A DNA stretch of 58,301 nt. Origin: Paracoccaceae bacterium. Lineage in GTDB: Bacteria > Pseudomonadota > Alphaproteobacteria > Rhodobacterales > Rhodobacteraceae. Position 1 is the first letter of the stretch; each line of letters starts with the position of its first letter. A program made the position numbers and the translations under genes. The notes beneath the pieces are model-generated. The model did not search any database. It was given only the letters and a program-made list of their open reading frames with translations, and had not been told where the DNA came from. Shown piece by piece: positions 9,467-16,099 of this stretch. The stretch is from contig NVUX02000070.1 of the NCBI GenBank assembly GCA_002402045.2, positions 1 to 58,301 on the forward strand, read 5' to 3'.

Positions 9467-9645
9467 GCTGCCCGATTTGTAAAAAAGCGACTTTCGAAAA
9501 ATATCGCCCCTTCTGCTCCAAGCGCTGCGCCGACTTGGATTTGGGAAAATGGTTTAACGGAGACTACGCCAGCGCAGCCGAAGACATCGAGCCAGAAGAG
9601 GCCGAAACCCTCGCCAAAATCCTCGCAGAAAAAAGGCTAAACTAG
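9463..9645 (+). CDS. yacG: DNA gyrase inhibitor YacG
   Basis: The 60-residue protein is a small zinc ribbon: CPIC at residues 3-6 and CSKRC at residues 18-22 give the C-x2-C...C-x3-C ligand set of YacG, followed by DLDLGKWFNGDY, the family's characteristic tail. E. coli YacG binds GyrB and blocks gyrase binding to DNA; the same role is inferred here. It overlaps the RNase E/G gene by four bases and closes the infA operon, about 100 bases before tRNA-Phe. Confidence 0.92.
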   Translation: MSCPICKKATFEKYRPFCSKRCADLDLGKWFNGDYASAAEDIEPEEAETLAKILAEKRLN

Positions 9646-9742
9646 CCGCCTCATAAAAAACCGTATCAAGGCGCATAAACCACTGGACAGCCCAAGCGAT
9701 TCCGCCTAAAACGCCCTCACCCAAGGCCATTGGCCAACCCGT

Positions 9743-9817
9743 GCCCGGGTAGCTCAGGGGTAGAGCAGTGGACTGAAAATCCTCGTGTCGGTGGTTCAAA
9801 TCCGCCCCCGGGCACCA
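9743..9817 (+). tRNA. tRNA-Phe (GAA anticodon), integration target
   Basis: Full 75-base gene: acceptor GCCCGGG pairs with CCCGGGC, then A and an encoded CCA. The D arm is GCTC/GAGC. The anticodon loop CTGAAAA gives GAA. The anticodon stem GTGGA/TCCTC has one T-T opposition at the second pair. The T stem GGTGG/CCGCC contains a T-G wobble. From base 9773 onward the gene is duplicated at 20009-20059, so its 3' part was supplied by the integrated element. Confidence 0.95.
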
Positions 9818-9823
9818 TTTTAA
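9773..9823 (+). repeat. attachment site repeat, tRNA-Phe side
   Basis: This 51 bp stretch runs from the anticodon loop of tRNA-Phe through CCA and six bases beyond (ending in ATTTTAA). It matches 20009-20059 in 50 of 51 positions; the difference is T at 9792 against C at 20028, in the T stem. The integrase stop codon lies inside it. By the usual logic of tRNA integration, this copy came with the element. Confidence 0.93.
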
Positions 9824-10965
9824 AGCTTTGTTATATATAGACATTTCGGGCCTTCCGTTAGTTTATCGTTTTTGGGTTTGACGCTTTTTTTCAATGGTTT
9901 GACAATTTCGGAACGCCTTTTGTTTTCCCGCTCTAATATGGCCATCGTTTCTTGGTTCTTATTTGCGAGGTTTGCTGACCGTGAGTAGTGCCGCGCCATA
10001 GCTGGGGTTTTCTGCCCCAGCAGGTCCGCAATGGACCGTTCATCCCTCCCCGTTTCCCGCAGAGTTGTTGCAACCGTGTGTCGCAAGCCTTTGAGCGTCA
10101 GGCCGATTTCGACCAAACCCTCGGCCTCCAATGTCTTTTTGAAACGCGCCCAAACTGTTGAAAACCCGTTATAGGTCCAAGGCATCCCGCGTGAATTGGC
10201 AAGGATAGTTTCGGCTTCATGTGGCAGCGAAACCTCTAACGCCTTCCTAAGCGTCTCACTGATTGGTATTGCCACCTGTTCGCCCGTCTTGCCCCGCCGC
10301 CCCCAGATCGTGTCACCGTCGATCTGACGGCGTGTCAGGTGCAATGCGTCCGATGGATCAAGGCCCGTATTCATAATCAGCGCAATTACTACACGCACAT
10401 GCGGTGCAGCTCGCTCCAGCACAACCAGCATTTCAGAAGGGGACCATGGCCGATTGGCATAGGGCCGATCTTTTGGGCGAGGTTTAGGGATCACTGCCCG
10501 CGCATAATCCTCCGAAATAAGCCCCTTAGGAATGCAAAATTTGAAGACCTGGCTTAAGAACGTCCGAACCATATTAGCCCGCCGCCATCCAAGCTTATCC
10601 GCCGCCTTATCGTGTATTCCGGCCATTAGAGGCGTATCTATTGAGTGAACTGGGGTGTCTCGAATTGGCTTAAGAAAATCAGCGCACTTGCGATAGTCCC
10701 GCTTGGTTGCGTCGGCTCGATTGACAAAATGTTCAGTTTCAAAATAGACTTTAATCAGCCCGCCAAGAGTGCCAGCCTTGGGCTGCATTGTCGACTGGGC
10801 CTCTGCCAACGCGGTGATCTTAGCGCATTCGGTAAAGAAATCAGCAGAACCGATAGGGCATTTCTCAAGGTCAATTTTATGGCCAGTTTTGCGGTGATAA
10901 CAGCGTGGCTTCCCATGCCGGTCCGCAAAAATCTTAAAACCTCTGACGCGAACTCTGGTCATCAC
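9820..10965 (-). CDS. int: tyrosine recombinase / integrase of the satellite
   Basis: The 381-residue protein is laid out as a tyrosine integrase: an N-terminal arm region, a SAM-like core-binding domain (about residues 65-165, with VYFETEHFVNRADATKRDYR) and a catalytic domain to about residue 350. The nucleophile is the tyrosine in MARHYSR near residue 335, and LRHTVATTLRE supplies an arginine. Other catalytic positions look changed: TGLDPSDAL has Asp where Arg is usual, KGLRHT lacks the first His, and LGQKT has Gln for His. Some Rhodobacterales integrases, as I recall them, share the last change. The stop codon lies inside the att repeat, and the start overlaps the AlpA-like gene by four bases. 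It should catalyse insertion into tRNA-Phe. Confidence 0.92.
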   Translation of the reverse strand: MMTRVRVRGFKIFADRHGKPRCYHRKTGHKIDLEKCPIGSADFFTECAKITALAEAQSTMQPKAGTLGGLIKVYFETEHFVNRADATKRDYRKCADFLKPIRDTPVHSIDTPLMAGIHDKAADKLGWRRANMVRTFLSQVFKFCIPKGLISEDYARAVIPKPRPKDRPYANRPWSPSEMLVVLERAAPHVRVVIALIMNTGLDPSDALHLTRRQIDGDTIWGRRGKTGEQVAIPISETLRKALEVSLPHEAETILANSRGMPWTYNGFSTVWARFKKTLEAEGLVEIGLTLKGLRHTVATTLRETGRDERSIADLLGQKTPAMARHYSRSANLANKNQETMAILERENKRRSEIVKPLKKSVKPKNDKLTEGPKCLYITKL

Positions 10966-11204
10966 AATTTTCCGAGAATGTCATCGCGCGAACTCGTTTC
11001 AAAGCCCTGCTTTTTACTATCAATCCATTTGTCCAAATCACGTTTGTCCCATGAAAGAACACCCGGGCGCATTTCTATCGGGCGAACTGGGCAGATAGCC
11101 TTGAAGGTTTTTGAAATCAGGCCGGTATATGTAGCTGCCTCGGACTGCTTTAGCATCCGCTTATCCACCACAACAATATTCAAACTGGCATTAGCCATCG
11201 TCAT
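10962..11204 (-). CDS. AlpA-like helix-turn-helix protein (excisionase or regulator)
   Basis: This is an 80-residue basic protein. The centre reads LKQSEAATYTGLISKTFKAI, a winged-helix/MerR-type reading head of the AlpA or excisionase type, followed by PVRPIEMRPGVLSWDKRDLD, where the wing and the conserved W-D-x-x-D-L-D-x-W ending of such proteins are visible (WDKRDLDKWI). It lies directly upstream of int, overlapping it by four bases (ATGA), and overlaps the portal gene by 14. Control of excision and/or int transcription is inferred from position and fold. Confidence 0.78.
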   Translation of the reverse strand: MTMANASLNIVVVDKRMLKQSEAATYTGLISKTFKAICPVRPIEMRPGVLSWDKRDLDKWIDSKKQGFETSSRDDILGKL

Positions 11205-12399
11205 TCTCCCCCAACTTAGCCATGTTCAGCGGTGTCAGGTAGCCGTCACCACCCTCGATACTTGACAGGTTCTCAAAGGCCCGAATTTCGTTTGAGGAAA
11301 GCCAGCCACCCTCGCGCCCAATCCGGTATGCCTCATAGCGGGCCTTGAGGTCGCCACGCATCAAGCCAGCAAGGTCATGCTCAATAAACATGGTTTTGCG
11401 GCTAATGGCCCCAAGCAAGGCGGCATTCATGGCTTGCTCAATCCGCCGCGCCATAGGCGCAAGGCAGCGCACCACAAGGGCGCGGGATTCACCGTCAACA
11501 TTGGAATAGGTGGCGTTGTCGGTGATACCTGCCACAGTGGGCGGAATGCCAAACACCCGGCAAATATCCAAATTGGTCAGCTTGCGGCTTTCAAGAAACT
11601 CTGCATCTTTGGCAGACATAGAAAACGATTTCCAATCTAGCCCGCCGTCCAGCACCAAAATGCCCGAAGTCGACGCTTGGCTCTCGATCCGCGCGCCCAG
11701 CTTAGTCAACGCCTCGCCCTTTTTGTCGGAATTTATCGACTGTTGAAATACCAATGCGCCCTCGGGGCGAAACGCATTGCGCGCCTGTTTGGCGGTTTGG
11801 TCTTGCTGGCAAAGGGCAAGGTTAAAAGTCTCCCGTGCAAGCTGGATTGGCGAAAGCCCCATAACCCCATCACGCGCCAGCCGCCAGCGCAGGTGCAAAA
11901 CGTCATCTTGCAGCAGAACCGTTTGCGCGCCCGAGCGGTTATTGACGCTATAGCGCAGCCGCCCGTTTGCTAGCCGCTCCACCGTTACGGCCGTGGGGTC
12001 GAGAGGATACAACGCAACCACCTGCCCTCTCCCGTTCATCTCGATCCGCGCATAGGCATTGCCGGTGCTCAACAGTGAAGCCGTCATAAACTCCCGCCCT
12101 TCAAACGCGGTCATTTGCGGGTTAAACATATCGTGCAGCACCGAATAAAGCGGATGGCTGGTGGCCTTTTCGCGCCCGCCATCCTCTTTGCGCACATGCA
12201 ACGGAAGCGGCACACTGGCCAGCGAGGTCGCAATGGTTGTGATACAGGCGTGGGCTACGGACAAACCGGAAGCGCGGTCTGGGTCAACATAGCCTTGCTG
12301 ATTTCCGCGTTGGTTGAAAAACTCCGCCAGATATGTGTCGGAAGAAGTTGTGGTTTCCGCGCGGGTTTCGCGGCCCATAATTTTGTTAAGCAGGCCCAT
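11191..12399 (-). CDS. HK97 family phage portal protein
   Basis: The 402-residue protein fits the HK97-type portal, the dodecameric ring at the capsid vertex through which DNA enters. Landmarks are MGLLNKIMGRE at the start, SVAHACITTIATSLASVPL, the LLSTGNAYARIEMNGRGQV strand, LYPLDPTAVTVER, and later DICRVFGIPPTVAG with NVDGESRALVVRCLAPMARR, typical of the family's stem and crown region. The start is placed at MGLLNK; an in-frame upstream start would extend the overlap with the protease gene from 14 to 47 bases. In most phages the portal precedes the protease; here it follows it. Confidence 0.92.
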   Translation of the reverse strand: MGLLNKIMGRETRAETTTSSDTYLAEFFNQRGNQQGYVDPDRASGLSVAHACITTIATSLASVPLPLHVRKEDGGREKATSHPLYSVLHDMFNPQMTAFEGREFMTASLLSTGNAYARIEMNGRGQVVALYPLDPTAVTVERLANGRLRYSVNNRSGAQTVLLQDDVLHLRWRLARDGVMGLSPIQLARETFNLALCQQDQTAKQARNAFRPEGALVFQQSINSDKKGEALTKLGARIESQASTSGILVLDGGLDWKSFSMSAKDAEFLESRKLTNLDICRVFGIPPTVAGITDNATYSNVDGESRALVVRCLAPMARRIEQAMNAALLGAISRKTMFIEHDLAGLMRGDLKARYEAYRIGREGGWLSSNEIRAFENLSSIEGGDGYLTPLNMAKLGENDDG

Positions 12400-12928
12400 T
12401 GCAAAGCTCCCTGATTTTAAGTTCCCGCGCAATATAGGCTTGCCACGGGTCTTGCCCTTGCATCATACGGGCGTTTACGATTGTGCCATCATAGGCAGGC
12501 CATGCTGAAACCACGCTAATCTCGAAAAGCTCTACGGCGCGCAGCTCGCGCCGGTCCCCATTGCGGTGCTGGTCTTTGACGGTAAAGCCAAAGCTCATGC
12601 CGCCAAGGTCGCCGCGCTCGGCCAATGCCAACACATCGCGCCCGCTTTGGGTGTCGGGCAAGTCCAGCTCAAAGGCCAGTCCTTTGCTATCCTCTGACAA
12701 GCGCAGTGATCCCGAACGGGTGCGCGCAAGCAGCTTTGTCGGGTCATGGTCTTGCAGCGCCAGAATATCCCGCGCGCCGGACAGAGTGGCAGAAAATGCG
12801 CCTGGCACAATCACCTCGGTAAATTCCCCGCCGATGCGGGTTTCAGAATTAAACAGGGCCGCATAGCCTTCCAGCTTGCGGCCTTTGGTGCGCAGCTCTT
12901 GCGCATATGCTCTTTGTTCCAGTTTCAT
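12386..12928 (-). CDS. HK97 family prohead protease
   Basis: The 180-residue product fits the S78 prohead protease family, which cleaves the scaffold part of the capsid protein during maturation. It starts EGYAALFNSETRIGG, has LALQDHDPTKLLART with the catalytic His near residue 60, GDLGGMSFGFTV with the catalytic Ser near residue 112, and ELFEISVVSAWPAYDGT, the standard end of the core. The ATG overlaps the connector stop (ATGA). It is a separate polypeptide and is not fused to the capsid protein. Confidence 0.93.
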   Translation of the reverse strand: MKLEQRAYAQELRTKGRKLEGYAALFNSETRIGGEFTEVIVPGAFSATLSGARDILALQDHDPTKLLARTRSGSLRLSEDSKGLAFELDLPDTQSGRDVLALAERGDLGGMSFGFTVKDQHRNGDRRELRAVELFEISVVSAWPAYDGTIVNARMMQGQDPWQAYIARELKIRELCNGPA

Positions 12929-13203
12929 AGGGAAACCTCCCTGTAAGGCGCAACCAGCCGGTTTATGCTTATGGTGGCAGTGCGCAGGTCGTTTTCTTGG
13001 GTGCCATCGCGGTTCACATCAAAGAAGTGACCAACCAGCAACAGCGTGGCTTGGTGAATGGCGGGTGGGATCGGGGTGGCCGTCATGTCCACCCCGATTG
13101 ACCGAAGATGATCCACGGCGGCAGCAATGAACCCCTGAATTTCAGTGTCAAAATCACCCTCCGTAATCCGCAAATGCCGCTTAGCTTCGGTCAGAGTTGC
13201 CAT
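12925..13203 (-). CDS. head-tail connector protein (HK97 gp6-like)
   Basis: The 92-residue protein matches the gp6-like connector family: TEAKRHLRITEGDFDTEIQG at the start, an alpha-helical middle, and PPAIHQATLLLVGHFFDVNR near residue 55, the usual helix before the C-terminal INRLVAPYRE. Connector rings sit below the portal and form the docking surface for a tail. That a connector is present with no tail gene suits an element that uses tails made by another phage. Its ATG overlaps the capsid-gene stop by one base (TAATG). Confidence 0.86.
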   Translation of the reverse strand: MATLTEAKRHLRITEGDFDTEIQGFIAAAVDHLRSIGVDMTATPIPPAIHQATLLLVGHFFDVNRDGTQENDLRTATISINRLVAPYREVSL

Positions 13204-14432
13204 TAGTCTACCTCACACCAAGTAAAGCCTTCTGGATTGCGCACCACCACATCACAATCAAGGAAGGCATGAAGCAACACGCCACCTTTGCTAGCCACAT
13301 CTGCATGGTAGGGGTTGACCAACAGGTCAATGCCAGACCAGTAGCCCAGATAGAGCGAGGCCCACTCGCCAAAGATCAAAGCATTTTTGTCGGTGCCAGC
13401 GCCCAGATTAGCCGGAACCCGGGTGGAGTGTTCAACCCGCTGATTGTGGAAGGTTTCAGCCAGCGAGAACGTGTGGCCGTCCGCGTCTTTCATTTTGCGC
13501 GCCGTGGCCATAACATTGTGGTTGGTCAGGAATGCCGTGGTGCCGGTCACATCGTCACTTTCCAGCGCCGCTATCAGATCCGCCGTCAGGTCAGAAGTTA
13601 GCGGCCCGCCAGTGATCGAGACAACATTTACATCCTGCAAAATGCCGGTTGGCTCATTTGTGCCACCACCTTCAATCGCAGCCGCATCCAGCTTGGAAGC
13701 CAGCAAGTAGGCAATATCACTGCGCAGGATCGGCTCTAGCGCTTGGTTGCTTTGCAGCATCAAACGGCGGGAAAGCGCATATTCCGCCGAAACGGTTTTG
13801 GGCGACATGCCTGTTTTCTCAAAAGCCACATCCGAGCGAGTGCTGTCGGTATTCTCAGCAACCCAAGCCGCCGTGCCACTGCCATTCAAGCGGGGCAGTT
13901 CAAGGTTGCCAGAAAGACCACGCAACACTGTTGCGCCCATTGTCGCAATTTTCAACGCGGCGCGGCGGCGGTCGGTCACGGCCCCCAGATCAGTCGGCAC
14001 CAAATTGCCAGCGGAACCCGAGGTCAGCAGATCGCGTTGCTCAAGAATGAGTTCAGTGGGAATCATCACACCGCGCACATTGTTGCGACCCATGGCCAGC
14101 TCTGCATGCACTTCGGCTTCAAGCCCGGACAGGTTGCCGTCAGTGGCTTCGGAAACCGCCTTGGCCAGCGAATAGTTCCGCAGCTCACGTTGCATTTCGC
14201 CGCCGCCAGTAGGTTCGGTACTCGCTTCAAATTTCTCGAACTCTGCCAGCTTTTCGGCATCGCCGACGCGGTTGTTTTGAACACGTACTTCGGCGTCCAG
14301 ATCGTTAAAGCGCTTGCGCTCTTCGCCTGACAGGTCGCGGGTTTCAGATTGTGCCTTGTCATTCAGCGCCCGCATTTCTGCGATATTTTTTGCGCGTGAC
14401 TCTTTAAGGTCACGAAGGTTAAAAGAAGACAT
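13203..14432 (-). CDS. HK97-fold major capsid protein
   Basis: The 409-residue protein begins with a coiled-coil delta/scaffold region (MSSFNLRDLKESRAKNIAEM to about residue 100) that the neighbouring protease should remove. The HK97 fold follows, with GNLVPTDLGAVTDRRRA, GNLELPRLNGSGTAAWVAEN, LDAAAIEGGGTNEPTGILQ, TTAFLTNHNVMATARKMKD and a C-terminal LHAFLDCDVVVRNPEGFTW. The ATG is preceded by AAAGGACAT; upstream in-frame codons lack a ribosome site. Making a capsid of its own, and not remodelling a helper capsid, is the feature that separates cf-PICIs from classical PICIs. Confidence 0.94.
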   Translation of the reverse strand: MSSFNLRDLKESRAKNIAEMRALNDKAQSETRDLSGEERKRFNDLDAEVRVQNNRVGDAEKLAEFEKFEASTEPTGGGEMQRELRNYSLAKAVSEATDGNLSGLEAEVHAELAMGRNNVRGVMIPTELILEQRDLLTSGSAGNLVPTDLGAVTDRRRAALKIATMGATVLRGLSGNLELPRLNGSGTAAWVAENTDSTRSDVAFEKTGMSPKTVSAEYALSRRLMLQSNQALEPILRSDIAYLLASKLDAAAIEGGGTNEPTGILQDVNVVSITGGPLTSDLTADLIAALESDDVTGTTAFLTNHNVMATARKMKDADGHTFSLAETFHNQRVEHSTRVPANLGAGTDKNALIFGEWASLYLGYWSGIDLLVNPYHADVASKGGVLLHAFLDCDVVVRNPEGFTWCEVD

Positions 14433-14512
14433 CTTATGTCCTTTCATTAGGATTTGAGGTGAAGGCCAGCGCGGGGAAAGTTTGTCGACCGAACCGCGCT
14501 GGCCGGATTTAT

Positions 14513-15280
14513 TTATTGGGAGAAAATCTTTCCTCCCTTTTCCATGCGCAAATCGTGGATTTGATCTGCACAATTCCTTAAAGCAAGTGAGAGGTTGACT
14601 CGTGTAACGCCGGTCGCGTTATCGAGTGCGTCTCTGTATTCGGTTAGCAACTGCAATTGCCCCTCAGATGTTTCCCACTCTTCACGCTCATGAATTGGAA
14701 TCACACCATCGCCATGTTCTTCAAATTGGCAAAATGGATATGGTCCCGATTTGATGGTGTGATGACCGAAAATCGTCCCAATTCCATGCGTTTGAATGTG
14801 AATATCTGTCAGTGCATATTTTTGATCCGCAACAACAAGAATTATATCGTTATCCCAAGCTGTTTTTTGCGAGTATCCAGAATAATTAGCTTTACGAATG
14901 CCATGGTGAAGCCAAAAGGAAAAATCGTAGTCATCAGTATCCGGCGTCCAGTAATCGGGCATGCCCTTGAATACTTGCCGTGATAGGCCAGACATGTATC
15001 CAAATTCAAACTCATTAAATTCCCACCGAAGTTCCTTTACCATTTTTGCAGATCGCGCCAAAGGAAGGCCAGATTTCAATAATGCACCAACCATTGAAAA
15101 ATGAACAAACCCTGCCATGTCGTAGACATTCGTTGCTTTGTTCCATTCTGTCCAGTTCGCGGTGGTAGGCGTCAACGCATTATCCCTCAAATACTGGAGA
15201 TTCCTTAGGGAAATCCCAGTGCCGTAGCTAATCTCCCCAGACGTAAATTGCTCTGGGCTATTTTGTTTGGGTCTAGCCAT
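14513..15280 (-). CDS. MerR-like N-terminal HTH protein of unknown function
   Basis: The 255-residue product is not a protein I recognise. Residues 10-75 look like a MerR-type head: FTSGEISYGTGISLRNLQYL reads as the recognition helix region, and later YDMAGFVHFSMVGALLKSGL resembles the helix that follows in MerR proteins. The remaining 170 residues are rich in Trp, Tyr, Asp and His (MPDYWTPDTDDYDFSFWLHH) and lack a known ligand motif. Base composition is more AT-rich than the capsid genes. A 14-base inverted repeat with a third half-site lies directly upstream, consistent with autoregulation. It lies just upstream of the capsid gene, so control of the capsid operon is possible. Confidence 0.5.
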   Translation of the reverse strand: MARPKQNSPEQFTSGEISYGTGISLRNLQYLRDNALTPTTANWTEWNKATNVYDMAGFVHFSMVGALLKSGLPLARSAKMVKELRWEFNEFEFGYMSGLSRQVFKGMPDYWTPDTDDYDFSFWLHHGIRKANYSGYSQKTAWDNDIILVVADQKYALTDIHIQTHGIGTIFGHHTIKSGPYPFCQFEEHGDGVIPIHEREEWETSEGQLQLLTEYRDALDNATGVTRVNLSLALRNCADQIHDLRMEKGGKIFSQ

Positions 15281-15289
15281 GAACCACTA

Positions 15290-15341
15290 TTAACTCACCC
15301 TTTATGTGAGTTCAAGTTAAAAAACACAAAGGGTGAGTTAA
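15290..15341. promoter_or_regulatory. inverted-repeat operator candidate upstream of the MerR-like gene
   Basis: TTAACTCACCCTTT at 15290-15303 is the exact reverse complement of AAAGGGTGAGTTAA at 15328-15341. A third half-site, GTGAGTT at 15306-15312, also pairs with AACTCAC at 15292-15298 to give a 7-7-7 dyad. The block lies 10 bases upstream of the MerR-like ATG and 7 bases past the stop of the preceding gene. It could be an operator, a transcription terminator for the upstream gene, or both. Confidence 0.6.
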
Positions 15342-15347
15342 TATTTC

Positions 15348-15773
15348 TTAGATTTTTGCCAACCGAAATTTGTTCCTAAGAATATCACTCACATGGTCCA
15401 AATCCTCTTTGGATTTACGCAGCCCGAGAAATGCACTGTGCGCCAAATATGCCGCAGCTTCAAGATTTTCACAATCATGATCGTGGTTTTTGAGCTTATC
15501 CGACAGCAAATCCAGCGCATGTAGCGCAAACTCAAAACCCTCAGGGAAATTACCAAAATTGCTTTGCAGCAACTTTAAAGCCGAACCAAGTATCTCATCG
15601 GTTTCAGTTGGTAGGCTGTCTAGATAGGACTGTTGCTGGTCGCGTAACTCTTCAATTTCCTTTTGGTTCTCGATAAACATCTTTTCGCCAGTAAGCGGCG
15701 CACCGCCTAATTTTTCGTTCTGCCAAGTCGTTACAGGCTGAGGTGCTTTGGTGTCAGTGGTAAAATGTTTCAT
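15348..15773 (-). CDS. uncharacterised helical protein of the satellite
   Basis: The 141-residue protein starts at MKHFTTDT, where GGAGAACC gives a ribosome site; an in-frame start 72 bases upstream would run through the direct-repeat operator region. I do not recognise it. It is acidic and helical, with EIEELRDQQQSYLDSLPTET and a cluster of HxxD and hydrophobic heptads (FALHALDLLSDKLKNHDHDC). There is no membrane segment or catalytic motif. It is transcribed away from the divergent Xre-like gene, with the direct-repeat operator between them, so it is the first gene of the leftward early or late transcript. Confidence 0.55.
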   Translation of the reverse strand: MKHFTTDTKAPQPVTTWQNEKLGGAPLTGEKMFIENQKEIEELRDQQQSYLDSLPTETDEILGSALKLLQSNFGNFPEGFEFALHALDLLSDKLKNHDHDCENLEAAAYLAHSAFLGLRKSKEDLDHVSDILRNKFRLAKI

Positions 15774-15806
15774 TTTGGTTCTCCGATTGTGTGATTGTGT
15801 GTAACG

Positions 15807-15834
15807 TGATACAAATTGCACAACATGATACAAA
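15807..15834. promoter_or_regulatory. direct-repeat operator candidate in the divergent Xre region
   Basis: TGATACAAA occurs at 15807-15815 and again at 15826-15834, 19 bases apart start to start. Both copies lie in the 92-base gap between the divergent Xre-like gene and the leftward 141-residue gene. Two turns of the helix would place them on the same DNA face. Binding by the Xre-like protein is inferred. Confidence 0.45.
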
Positions 15835-15865
15835 ATGTCAATCATTATGATTAAGGTTACTCAAT

Positions 15866-16099
15866 ATGACTATACTGCCAGAACAATGCCGCGCAGCTCG
15901 TGCCTTGCTCAACTGGTCTCAAACCAAGCTATCCGAGCAGGCATCGGTATCACGGGCAACTCTTGCAGGTTTTGAAGGCGATAAGCGCACACCTATTTCA
16001 AATAACCTAGAAGCAATTCGCTCCACCTTGGAAAAAGCTGGTGTTGTATTCATCCCCGAGAATGGCGGCGGAGCTGGTGTCCGGCTGGTTAAACCCTAA
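15866..16099 (+). CDS. Xre-family transcriptional regulator
   Basis: The 77-residue protein is one helix-turn-helix domain: EQCRAARALLNWSQTKLSEQ, then the turn and recognition helix ASVSRATLAGFEGDKRTP, and the closing LEAIRSTLEKAGVVFIPE. The FIPENGGGAGVRL tail is typical of short phage and element regulators of this type. It is the only rightward gene in the element, faces a divergent gene across a direct-repeat region, and ends convergently with the terminase gene, overlapping its 3' end by four bases. A role as the repressor or switch of the satellite is inferred from position. Confidence 0.82.
   Translation: MTILPEQCRAARALLNWSQTKLSEQASVSRATLAGFEGDKRTPISNNLEAIRSTLEKAGVVFIPENGGGAGVRLVKP

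Noticed and set aside
9554-9844. Reverse-strand frame covering yacG and tRNA-Phe
   Set aside because: It is antisense to two real genes and has no family resemblance.
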